Shown piece after piece: positions 27,637 through 34,882 of a DNA stretch of 39,521 nt. A program made the translations under genes and the position numbers. Position 1 is the first letter of the stretch, and the number at the start of each line of letters is the position of its first letter. Under the pieces are notes generated by a model that worked only from the letters and a program-made list of their open reading frames with translations, did no database searches and had not been told where the DNA came from. This stretch comes from Bacteroidales bacterium (lineage in GTDB: Bacteria > Bacteroidota > Bacteroidia > Bacteroidales > P3), in contig JAFZFU010000076.1 of assembly GCA_017555745.1 (NCBI GenBank), positions 1-39,521 on the forward strand, read 5' to 3'.

Positions 27637-27644
27637 CAAAGATA
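27637..27644 (-). promoter_or_regulatory. -7 box for the HxH protein / receptor operon
   Basis: The minus strand reads TATCTTTG, a perfect TAnnTTTG match, ending five bases before the ATG at 27632. Transcription would begin at about the A of the ATG, so the message is predicted to be leaderless. The box faces away from the trmH box at 27697. Confidence 0.6.
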
Positions 27645-27696
27645 CGAAAATTATTTATTTTATCAACATCGAAAAATATAAAACAAAATAAATTAC

Positions 27697-27704
27697 TATC
27701 TTTG
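27697..27704 (+). promoter_or_regulatory. -7 box for the TrmH-family gene
   Basis: TATCTTTG, a perfect match to TAnnTTTG, stands 54 bases before the ATG at 27759. With the box at 27637-27644 it makes a divergent promoter pair. No TTTG -33 element is evident at the usual spacing. Confidence 0.6.
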
Positions 27705-27758
27705 CATATAATTAAACAAATCTCATTGATACTTTAACTATCATAAAAATAGATTGAT

Positions 27759-28505
27759 ATGCCAGAAATTAAACAAAAATATAATCAATTATTCAGTCAT
27801 TATAGCTGTTTCGAAAAAGAACAATTATACAATGCTTTAACTGATTTTTTCTCCGAAAACAAACGTCAATTACTCGATCAAAACATACAAAACCGCACCA
27901 AATATCTAACTTTGGTGATGGAGGATATATTTCAATCGCAAAATGCCAGTGCGGTTCTTCGTACTGCCGATTGTTTTGGGATTCAAGATGTACATATAAT
28001 AGAAAATCAATATGAGTATACTTTAAATCCCGATGTGGCAATGGGATCGTCGAAGTGGGTAAACTATTATCGCTACAATAAAAAAGATCAAGATAATACT
28101 TTGTCAGCCTACAACGATTTGCGAAATAAAGGTTATAAGATAATAGCTACTTTGCCTCACGAAAATGATGTGATGTTGCAAGATTTGGATATATCTCAAC
28201 CGATAGCATTAGTGTTTGGTACCGAAAAGACCGGTCTTTCTGAAACTGCCATAAAAAATGCCGATGGATTTGTAAAAATACCTATGTATGGTTTTACCGA
28301 AAGTTTCAATATATCGGTTTCGGCTGCTTTGTGCTCATTTTATCTTACCGAAAAAATGCGAAACACCGAAGGGTTGAATTGGCGCCTTTCGCCCGAAGAA
28401 CAGATAGAACAAAAATTGTATTGGGCAAGACAGGTGGTGCGTGAAGCCGATAAAATAATGAAAAAACTTGCCGAAGATATGTCTTTGCCTCCTTTGTGTC
28501 TATAG
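27759..28505 (+). CDS. trmH: TrmH-family (SPOUT) tRNA/rRNA 2'-O-methyltransferase
   Basis: A 248-residue SPOUT methyltransferase. All three motifs of the trefoil-knot fold are present: NASAVLRTADCFGIQDVHI (motif 1, about 62-80, with the catalytic Arg68), ALVFGTEKTGLSETAI (motif 2, about 150-165), and IPMYGFTESFNISVSAAL (motif 3, 174-191). These bind SAM and form the dimer interface. Architecture, with short N-terminal and C-terminal extensions around the SPOUT domain, fits TrmH, which methylates the 2'-O of G18 in tRNA. A 23S rRNA-specific relative cannot be excluded. It has its own promoter box and stands alone. Confidence 0.85.
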   Translation: MPEIKQKYNQLFSHYSCFEKEQLYNALTDFFSENKRQLLDQNIQNRTKYLTLVMEDIFQSQNASAVLRTADCFGIQDVHIIENQYEYTLNPDVAMGSSKWVNYYRYNKKDQDNTLSAYNDLRNKGYKIIATLPHENDVMLQDLDISQPIALVFGTEKTGLSETAIKNADGFVKIPMYGFTESFNISVSAALCSFYLTEKMRNTEGLNWRLSPEEQIEQKLYWARQVVREADKIMKKLAEDMSLPPLCL

Positions 28506-28555
28506 CTAAACCTACTGTCGGCCGATATATGGTTTGTACAGATGTATATTGTATA

Positions 28556-28754
28556 AAGGCAACTTCTAAAAATTGCTTTGTAGGTGGTTTGCGGAATTTC
28601 ACTAGAAAGATTTTTACTTTCTTTTGATTGAGCATAGCGGGCTATACGATTGAAAAAGAAATAGAAAGATTTCGGTGAAAAACGTAAACCACACAAAAGT
28701 TTAAAGAAGATTTCTTCTATCTTACTAAAACGTGGAATTTTTAAAAGTTGCCTT
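28556..28754. mobile_element. 199-bp MITE-like element with 19-bp terminal inverted repeats
   Basis: AAGGCAACTTCTAAAAATT (28556-28574) is repeated in inverted form at 28736-28754 with 18 of 19 bases matching. Partial internal symmetry is visible: GTGGTTTGCG towards the left and CGTAAACCAC towards the right, with a GCATAGCGGGCTAT segment near the middle. No ORF of plausible coding quality lies inside. This is the build of a miniature inverted-repeat element. Solo copies of the end occur at 29883 and 37786. No convincing target duplication was found. The rest of the 28506-28875 gap is AT-rich with no other feature. Confidence 0.55.
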
Positions 28755-28875
28755 AAAATATATTAATAGATAAAATTAATACAAAAGGTTTACCTTACTA
28801 ATGTAACTAAAAATTGTTATCATTACAATTATGGAACAAAATTAAAACTAACTAATAATTAATAATAGAATAAAG

Positions 28876-29322
28876 ATGAAAAGAAGAAACAACATCCTAT
28901 TAATGATAGGAATATCGGTAGTAATGACATTAAGCAGTTGCAAGGATGAACAAAGAAAAATAACATTTAACGACCTTCCTTTTGTATCGCAAGAATTTTT
29001 GAGTGCTCATTTTCCTAACGAAGTGGTTTCGTATATAATGGAAGATGATGAGATGTTTGATAAAACCTACGAAGTGCGTTTTATTGATGGCGACAATGTG
29101 GATTTCGATGCCGAAGGTGTGTGGGATAATGTAGATTGCCACAACGACAGCGTGCCGGAAAGTATTTTGGATGTCAAAATATTGGATTATATAAATCTTC
29201 ATCATCAGGGAACTTATGTGGTTGAAATCGACAAAAATCGCTACAACTATGATGTTGAGTTAAACAACGGATTGGATTTGGTTTTTGATAGCGACTTTGA
29301 TTTTAAACGCTACGACGATTAA
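28876..29322 (+). CDS. PepSY-like lipoprotein
   Basis: The 148-residue product starts with a lipoprotein signal peptide ending in the lipobox LSSC (Cys22). The following KDE fits a Bacteroidetes lipoprotein export signal, suggesting display on the cell surface. Two PepSY-like (beta-lactamase-inhibitor-like fold) units follow, of the form DLPFVSQEFLSAHFP then YEVRF-DG--VDFDAEGVW, and a second with YDVELNNGLDLVFDSDFDF. Such domains are structural or inhibitory modules with no assigned substrate. It is followed by a paralogue 67 bases downstream. Confidence 0.8.
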   Translation: MKRRNNILLMIGISVVMTLSSCKDEQRKITFNDLPFVSQEFLSAHFPNEVVSYIMEDDEMFDKTYEVRFIDGDNVDFDAEGVWDNVDCHNDSVPESILDVKILDYINLHHQGTYVVEIDKNRYNYDVELNNGLDLVFDSDFDFKRYDD

Positions 29323-29389
29323 AAAACTTTTTATCTCAACGATTGTTATACGATAAATGAAAGATTTTGCTAACAAAAATAATAAAACG

Positions 29390-29824
29390 ATGAAAAAGAT
29401 TTTTTTATTGATAATAGGATTAGTGATGGGAACAACAGTGGCATTTGCTCACGATCATCCCATTAAAGTAAACCAATTGCCCGAAGTTGCTCAAAAATTT
29501 CTTACGACCTATTGGAATGATGTTAAGGTAACTCGTGCCAAAATGGATAAAGATGTGTTAGAAGTAACTTACGATGTGCATCTCGACAATATGACTAAAA
29601 TAGAGTTCGACAAAAAGGGAGAATGGAAAGAGATAGAAAGTCCTAATGTTGAAATACCAAAAGGTATTATACTCCAAAGCATTGTCGACTATGTGGCCGA
29701 CAATTATGATGGTAGTCGTATAGTTAAGATAAAACGCGAGCATCATCACTTTGAAGTGGAATTGGACAACGATGTAGAACTTAAGTTTGATAAAAAAGGA
29801 AATTTTAAACGAATAGATGATTGA
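29390..29824 (+). CDS. Exported PepSY-like protein
   Basis: A 144-residue paralogue of the preceding gene. I start it at the ATG at 29390 because MKKIFLLIIGLVMGTTVAFA is a clean signal peptide; a start at 29357 would add eleven polar residues before it. There is no lipobox, so the mature protein (from HDHPIKVN) should be periplasmic or secreted. The same double-unit pattern is seen: QLPEVAQKFLTTYW, then LDNMTKIEFDKKGEWKEI and ELDNDVELKFDKKGNFKRID. Lys/Asp content is high. A terminator with a GAAA tetraloop follows. Confidence 0.8.
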   Translation: MKKIFLLIIGLVMGTTVAFAHDHPIKVNQLPEVAQKFLTTYWNDVKVTRAKMDKDVLEVTYDVHLDNMTKIEFDKKGEWKEIESPNVEIPKGIILQSIVDYVADNYDGSRIVKIKREHHHFEVELDNDVELKFDKKGNFKRIDD

Positions 29825-29847
29825 TCTCTTGATAGACTTTTGAAAGA

Positions 29848-29880
29848 AAAACGGTCGAGGAAACTCAGCCGTTTTTTTTA
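29848..29880 (+). terminator. Terminator after the PepSY-like pair
   Basis: AAAACGG (29848-29854) pairs with CCGTTTT (29869-29875), with an inner GAG/CTC stem closing a GAAA loop. A run of Ts follows. It is about 25 bases after the stop. Confidence 0.85.
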
Positions 29881-29882
29881 TT

Positions 29883-29910
29883 AAGGGTAACTTCTAAAAA
29901 GTGCTTTTTG
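29883..29910 (+). repeat. Solo end of the MITE-like element
   Basis: AAGGGTAACTTCTAAAAAGT closely matches the left terminus of the element at 28556. The match continues through TGCTTT and ends at the -33 region of the ung promoter, so the insertion may have supplied promoter sequence. Confidence 0.45.
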
Positions 29911-29938
29911 GTCGATTGTAAAAAAAATCGTACTTTTG
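29907..29938 (+). promoter_or_regulatory. Promoter of ung (TTTG-N20-TACTTTTG)
   Basis: TTTG at 29907-29910 and TACTTTTG at 29931-29938 are 20 bases apart, matching the Bacteroidetes -33/-7 pattern. Transcription should start near 29943, giving a leader of about 46 bases. The leader begins with a small hairpin (AAATTGC / GCAATTT with a T5 loop, 29940-29958). Confidence 0.65.
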
Positions 29939-29988
29939 CAAATTGCTTTTTGCAATTTTATAACTACATATTCCAGATATATACAATT

Positions 29989-30675
29989 ATGAACGAAGTA
30001 AAACCTATAATAGAAGAGAGTTGGTTGGAGGTGTTAAAATCCGAATTTGAATCGGAATACTTTGCCAATTTAAAAAGTTTTTTGGTCGAAGAACGCAAGC
30101 GTTACCAATGTTTTCCTAAGGGTAAGGATATTTTTTCGGCATTTTGGCATACTCCTTTTAATGATGTTAAGGTAGTGATATTGGGTCAAGATCCCTATCA
30201 TGGCGAAGGTCAGGCTCATGGATTATGTTTTTCGGTACCCGACGGTATTGCATGTCCGCCTTCATTGGTAAATATTTTTAAAGAGATAAATTCCGATCTT
30301 GGGTGCAATATTCCCACTACTTGTGGTACCCTTACCGGATGGGCTAAACAGGGCGTCTTTTTGCTCAATACCACGCTTACTGTGCGTGCTCATTATGCAG
30401 GCTCGCATTTCGGACATGGTTGGGAGCAGTTTACCGATAGTGTGATATGCAAACTTTCCGACCAAAAAACCGGTATAGTATTCTTGTTGTGGGGTAATCC
30501 GGCTATTGCCAAAAGCAAACTTATCGATACTTCGAAACATTACATACTTACGGCTCCACACCCTTCGCCACTGTCGGCATATAGAGGCTTTTTCGGCTGT
30601 AAGCATTTTAGTAAGGCCAACGAGATACTTGTAGGCTTGGGTAGACAACCTATCAATTGGGAGCAGACGCGATAG
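29989..30675 (+). CDS. ung: Uracil-DNA glycosylase (family 1)
   Basis: Ung excises uracil from DNA at the start of base-excision repair. The water-activating motif GQDPYHGEGQAHGL is at residues 66-79, with catalytic Asp68. The DNA-intercalating leucine loop HPSPLSAYRGFFGC is at 191-204, and LLNTTLTVRA and FLLWGNPAI complete the active site. I chose the ATG at 29989 (228 residues, normal). An upstream in-frame extension begins before the predicted transcription start and adds non-homologous residues. It converges on comEC with only seven bases between the stops, and no separate terminator is visible. Confidence 0.97.
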   Translation: MNEVKPIIEESWLEVLKSEFESEYFANLKSFLVEERKRYQCFPKGKDIFSAFWHTPFNDVKVVILGQDPYHGEGQAHGLCFSVPDGIACPPSLVNIFKEINSDLGCNIPTTCGTLTGWAKQGVFLLNTTLTVRAHYAGSHFGHGWEQFTDSVICKLSDQKTGIVFLLWGNPAIAKSKLIDTSKHYILTAPHPSPLSAYRGFFGCKHFSKANEILVGLGRQPINWEQTR

Positions 30676-30682
30676 TCTTGTT

Positions 30683-32863
30683 TTATTGTTTCCCTATATA
30701 TGCACCATCTTGGGCTGTATAATGGTAAGGTATGCCTAATGCTTTGCATTCGTCAATCCACCTTTTGGCTTTGCGGTGGTAGTTGTCGGAGGTTATTATA
30801 AGGGTGTCAAAATCAAAATTATTGCATAGCTCCGAAATTGATACTTCGGCATTGTGTGTTACTATTATATGGCTTAGATGTAGTTTCTGAGAACTGTGGT
30901 TGTTAATACTTTGGGTTATTATTCCGATGCGATGATTACCGAAGGCTACAAACAATTTGTTTTTATATATAATATCGTTGTGTAGTGTGTCGTCGAGTGA
31001 TATGTTGTCGGTTTTGTATATGCAATGTCGTGTACGATAGTTGTCGGTAAAATACTTTACTTGTTTGCTGTCGGCAAGCAGTGCACTGTCGGCTATAAAC
31101 CAACTTTCGTTTCCACTCATCACTTCCATGGCTAAGCCTTTCGAAGTGTCATATACCGTCCATTTCGATTGCGAAGAAGTCGATATTTTGATGTATGAAC
31201 TATATAGTACTATTACCGATAGCGATAGCAGTGCGGTATATAAATAGTATTTCCATTTACGACCTATCCATAGAACAAACGCCACTATACTGATAATTCC
31301 TAATCCGAACATAAATTCGTCGAAACAGATACCTTTGATGGAGACGTAGGGAAGATTTGATGTAAATGATGTAATCAAATCAATAAAAGTTATTTCTTTC
31401 GAAAATAAGTATTCAAATATTTGCCCTATTATGCCGATGTTATGAAACATAAGCATAGCTATGGATGTTGCCAATATTATTCCTACAAATGGAACAATAA
31501 GTATGTTGGCAATGAGGAAATATATCGGGAATTGATTAAAATAATACAATAGGAAAGGGGTAACTGCCAGTTGTGCTGCTATCGATATGGTGGCGAAGTT
31601 CCATATCTTAGACAAGAGCCATAATGTGGCGTTGCTTATCCATTGCCATGCGTATAAAAGAGCATCAACTATGTTTGAAGGTTTGCCGTTTTTGTTGTAA
31701 TATGCTTTTATCCAATCTTTGTTGGAAAACGAAAATAGATTGTATAGCGCAGGATGAATAGATACAATGCCTATTACTGCAAAATAGGAAAGTTGAAACC
31801 CTATGTCGTATATCAAATAGGGGTCTGCCACAAGAAGTATCAATGCCGATGTGGCAAGGTTGTTGTAAATATTGGCTCGCGATAAAAACATTTCGCCTAT
31901 CACTACAAGCGAAAACATAGTGGCTGCCCTCGATGCCGAGGGTGCCAAGCCGGTTATTCCGGCAAATATCCACAAAATTATTATCTGTATGCATCCTTTT
32001 ATGATGCGGTGTTTTTTGGAGTTGCCTATAAAAAATAAACACCAACCGACCATGGTTGCTATTATTCCTAAGTGTAGTCCCGATACGCAAAGTAGATGCG
32101 ATATGCCGGCATTCGAAAACTTAAGTATGGTGTCGTCGTCAAGGTTTTCGTCCCATCCCAATAGCATAGCCTCGGCTATGGCCTTTTCTTGTGTTGTTAG
32201 CGATGTGGAGTTTATGATATCCATCATGCCTTGTCGCAGTTTGTATACTGTGGATTTTATATCGTTGCGATTGCTTTTTTCTATAATGCTGTATTGGTCG
32301 GAAATGTAAGCATTACCATATATCTTTTTTCGCGATAGATATTTCTTATAGTCAAATTCGTATGGATTTTTTGGCGTGTTTATATCTCGCAGTTTTGTTT
32401 TTAGTAGTAGTACGTCGCCGTATTGCAGTGTTTCGGATGTCGAATCGATTGTAAAATACAATATTGCTTTGCCATTTACAGCTTTCCACCCTTCGGGCTG
32501 ATGAGCCATGTTTATTTTTGCTATCGCTTTTACATATTTGTCTGTATGTGTCGGCATATTGTCAACCATTACTTCATACATATCGGCAGAAGGTATATAG
32601 TGGCTATAATGATATTGACTGCGTAGGGGTGATTCCAACAGTGCCAAACTATATCCAAACGTCACCGATATTGCCACTATCAATGCAGTGCATACTATCT
32701 GTGTCAACTTGTGGCGATATGTAAAACGAAGGCATACAATGAAAGCAACTATACACAATACGCAAAATATCATAGGAATCAATGCGTGTTTTATTTCAAA
32801 CACACCTTCCAATAATATTCCACATATAAACGGAAATATCCATTTTACGACAGACGAATTCAT
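30683..32863 (-). CDS. comEC: ComEC/Rec2-family DNA-uptake channel protein
   Basis: A 726-residue polytopic membrane protein. Three N-terminal hydrophobic segments precede a soluble DUF4131-like domain (about 95-200; YGDVLLLKTKLRDINTPKNP). The competence domain carries its signature HLLCVSGLHLGIIATMVG (about 260-277) and GLAPSASRAATMF. In naturally competent bacteria ComEC carries single-stranded DNA across the inner membrane. The C-terminal part after about residue 580 occupies the position of the beta-lactamase-like domain but lacks an obvious HxHxDH metal motif, which is frequent in Bacteroidetes. Other competence genes are not in the window. Its gene is divergent from the arginase-family gene. 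Confidence 0.92.
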   Translation of the reverse strand: MNSSVVKWIFPFICGILLEGVFEIKHALIPMIFCVLCIVAFIVCLRFTYRHKLTQIVCTALIVAISVTFGYSLALLESPLRSQYHYSHYIPSADMYEVMVDNMPTHTDKYVKAIAKINMAHQPEGWKAVNGKAILYFTIDSTSETLQYGDVLLLKTKLRDINTPKNPYEFDYKKYLSRKKIYGNAYISDQYSIIEKSNRNDIKSTVYKLRQGMMDIINSTSLTTQEKAIAEAMLLGWDENLDDDTILKFSNAGISHLLCVSGLHLGIIATMVGWCLFFIGNSKKHRIIKGCIQIIILWIFAGITGLAPSASRAATMFSLVVIGEMFLSRANIYNNLATSALILLVADPYLIYDIGFQLSYFAVIGIVSIHPALYNLFSFSNKDWIKAYYNKNGKPSNIVDALLYAWQWISNATLWLLSKIWNFATISIAAQLAVTPFLLYYFNQFPIYFLIANILIVPFVGIILATSIAMLMFHNIGIIGQIFEYLFSKEITFIDLITSFTSNLPYVSIKGICFDEFMFGLGIISIVAFVLWIGRKWKYYLYTALLSLSVIVLYSSYIKISTSSQSKWTVYDTSKGLAMEVMSGNESWFIADSALLADSKQVKYFTDNYRTRHCIYKTDNISLDDTLHNDIIYKNKLFVAFGNHRIGIITQSINNHSSQKLHLSHIIVTHNAEVSISELCNNFDFDTLIITSDNYHRKAKRWIDECKALGIPYHYTAQDGAYIGKQ

Positions 32864-32958
32864 CTTTATTGTAATTTTCTAATTCTATGTATACCTTCCC
32901 AAAAGGGTCTAACGAGGTGCAAAATTCGGATTTTTCTGTCATATATGCAAATTTTTCG

Positions 32959-32966
32959 TATCTTTA
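32959..32966 (+). promoter_or_regulatory. Probable -7 box for the arginase-family gene
   Basis: TATCTTTA, one base from TAnnTTTG, lies 25 bases before the ATG at 32991. The predicted leader is about 20 bases. Confidence 0.45.
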
Positions 32967-32990
32967 CATTTCCAATAATAAGACTTGAAT

Positions 32991-34169
32991 ATGAATTTAG
33001 ATACTTATTTAGAGCCAATTAGCTTTGATGAAATTAATTTTGTTCACAACGAATTTTTGCCAAGATTAGGCGATAAAGTGGTTGCATATACCCAAAAAGG
33101 TAACTTTCCGGAGATAAAGAATGCACGTCTTGCTCTTTTGGGAATAAAAGAAGGACGTAACTCTTATAACAACCAAGGATGCGAAAATGCGCCCAACGAG
33201 ATTAGGAAGAAACTATACGATTTGTCGATTCCTAACTACGATATGGACCTTGTGGATATTGGAAATATTGAGATGGGCAAAAAGCCCAAAGATACTTATT
33301 ATGCCGCTACCGAAGTGGTGGCCGAACTGCTACATCGCAATATCACCCCTATAATATTGGGCGGTGGCCACGAACTCACATACGCCATATACAAAGCTTA
33401 CGAAAAACAGGGACAGATAATAAATATATTCAATGTCGATCCTCGTTTCGACCTTGGTGCCGAAAACGAAAATCTTAATTCGCGTTCATATTTAAGCAAG
33501 ATTATTCTTTCGCAACCCAATTTCCTTTTCAATTTTACCAATATAGGCTATCAGTCGTATTTTGTGGATAAGAATATGGTTGAATTGATGGATAGCTTGC
33601 ATTTTGATACCTATCGTTTGGGATTGGTGCGCAATAATATGCAAGATGTGGAGCCTCTTGTGCGTAATGCCGATATGGTAACTATCGATGTGTCGGCTAT
33701 ACGGCAAAGCGACGCACCGGCTTGTGGCAATCCTACTCCTCATGGTTTTTATGGCGAAGAAATATGTCAGATAACACGTTATGCCGGAGCTAGCGACAAA
33801 TTGTCGTCTATAGGCTTTTTCGAATTAAATCCAAATTTCGAAAATAATGGACAAACGGCCCATCTTATAGCTCATGCCATATGGTATTTTATCGATGGTT
33901 TTTACAATCGTTGTTCCGACTTTCCTTATATCGACAAGCAAAACTATAAGAAGTATACCATAGCAATGCACGACGAATCGGTCGATTTGGTGTTTTATAA
34001 GAGCAAGAAGAGCGACCGTTGGTGGATGGAAATACCTTGCGAAGAGGATATGAAAAAGCGTTATGCCCGCCATCTGTTGGTACCCTGTTCGTATTCGGAT
34101 TATAAGCAGGCATTAAAAAACGAAATTCCCGACCGTTGGTGGAAATTCTATCATAAGCTGGGATTGTAA
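32991..34169 (+). CDS. Arginase/formimidoylglutamase-family protein with altered metal site
   Basis: A ureohydrolase-fold protein of 392 residues, counted from the ATG at 32991; a TTG two codons earlier is less likely. The first ligand motif is GGGHE (124-128), equivalent to GGDHS, keeping the His. The second is DPRFD (150-154) where catalytic members have DAHxD, so the His is replaced by Arg. The third is TIDVSAIRQSDAP (231-243) where SxDxDxxDP is usual, so the second Asp is Ser. Two of six manganese ligands are therefore changed. Related Bacteroidetes proteins are annotated formimidoylglutamase, but no other histidine-degradation genes are nearby. It may bind one metal, have another substrate, or be non-catalytic. 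MmcQ-like gene follows in 17 bases. Confidence 0.8.
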   Translation: MNLDTYLEPISFDEINFVHNEFLPRLGDKVVAYTQKGNFPEIKNARLALLGIKEGRNSYNNQGCENAPNEIRKKLYDLSIPNYDMDLVDIGNIEMGKKPKDTYYAATEVVAELLHRNITPIILGGGHELTYAIYKAYEKQGQIINIFNVDPRFDLGAENENLNSRSYLSKIILSQPNFLFNFTNIGYQSYFVDKNMVELMDSLHFDTYRLGLVRNNMQDVEPLVRNADMVTIDVSAIRQSDAPACGNPTPHGFYGEEICQITRYAGASDKLSSIGFFELNPNFENNGQTAHLIAHAIWYFIDGFYNRCSDFPYIDKQNYKKYTIAMHDESVDLVFYKSKKSDRWWMEIPCEEDMKKRYARHLLVPCSYSDYKQALKNEIPDRWWKFYHKLGL

Positions 34170-34186
34170 CGAGACAGGCCGAAAAA

Positions 34187-34531
34187 ATGATGGATATAGA
34201 AAGCCTACGTGAATATTGTTTGAGTAAAAAAGGTGCCGATGAAAGCTTCCCTTTCGATGACGAAACTCTGGTGTTTAAAGTAGGAGGGAAGATATTCGCA
34301 TGTATATCGCTCAATCAGCCCGATTGTTTGGCGCTAAAATGCGATTCCGAACGTGTTATAGAATTGCGCGAACGATATTCTTATATCCAACCTGCATATC
34401 ATTTCAACAAAAAGTATTGGAATCAAATCCGACTTTCGATGGCCGGCAACAGTTTTGTAAAAGAACTCATAGATCATTCCTATAGCGAAGTGCTGAAAAA
34501 ACTTACCAAAAAACAATTAAGCAACCTATAA
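34187..34531 (+). CDS. MmcQ/YjbR family protein
   Basis: A 114-residue protein of the MmcQ/YjbR family (a CyaY-like fold with a double-wing DNA-binding-like surface; physiological role unknown). Family features are the N-terminal LREYCLSKKGADESFPFDDETLVFKVGGKIFA (in two parts, about 6-37), CLALKCD, and IQPAYHFNKKYWNQI followed by a C-terminal helix with the YSEVLKKL pattern. The start could be either of two adjacent ATG codons (34187 or 34190). It is 17 bases after the arginase-family gene and probably cotranscribed. Confidence 0.88.
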   Translation: MMDIESLREYCLSKKGADESFPFDDETLVFKVGGKIFACISLNQPDCLALKCDSERVIELRERYSYIQPAYHFNKKYWNQIRLSMAGNSFVKELIDHSYSEVLKKLTKKQLSNL

Positions 34532-34537
34532 ATAAAT

Positions 34538-34572
34538 AAAAAAGGTGAGAATCGAAATTCTCACCTTTTTTT
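34538..34572. terminator. Bidirectional terminator between mmcQ-like gene and tRNA-Leu
   Basis: GGTGAGAAT (34544-34552) pairs perfectly with ATTCTCACC (34557-34565) around a CGAA loop, flanked by A6 on the left and T7 on the right. It can end the plus-strand operon and the minus-strand tRNA transcript. Confidence 0.9.
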
Positions 34573-34577
34573 GTTTG

Positions 34578-34662
34578 TACTCCGGGCGGGACTTGAACCC
34601 GCACGACCGCAATGGTCACAGGATTTTAAGTCCTGCGTGTCTACCAATTCCACCACCAGAGC
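34578..34662 (-). tRNA. tRNA-Leu (anticodon UAA)
   Basis: An 85-base class II tRNA on the minus strand. The acceptor stem GCTCTGG pairs with CCGGAGT, and the discriminator is A. The anticodon loop CTTAAAA gives UAA, flanked by AGGA/TCCT. A long variable arm and GTTCAAGTC T-loop are present. CCA is not encoded. Confidence 0.96.
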
Positions 34663-34696
34663 AGACTTCAATGCACTCTCGCTTGTGCTTTGTGTC

Positions 34697-34720
34697 AAAA
34701 AAAACCCGAATCACTTCGGG
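34697..34720 (-). terminator. Terminator after tRNA-Gly
   Basis: CCCGAA (34705-34710) pairs with TTCGGG (34715-34720) around a TCAC loop. On the minus strand it is followed by eight Ts. It separates tRNA-Gly from tRNA-Leu, so the latter may need readthrough or its own promoter. Confidence 0.8.
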
Positions 34721-34730
34721 TATTTTCTTG

Positions 34731-34803
<73 letters not shown>

Positions 34804-34882
34804 TTTCTCAATTTCACACATCATCTGTGTTTCGTTTACGAGTGCAAAATTACTACTTTTTTTTATACTGACCAAATTTTTT

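Noticed and set aside
28340-28696. Minus-strand reading frames across the trmH end and the 199-bp element
   Set aside because: They are antisense to trmH and enter the inverted-repeat element; no recognisable domain or start.
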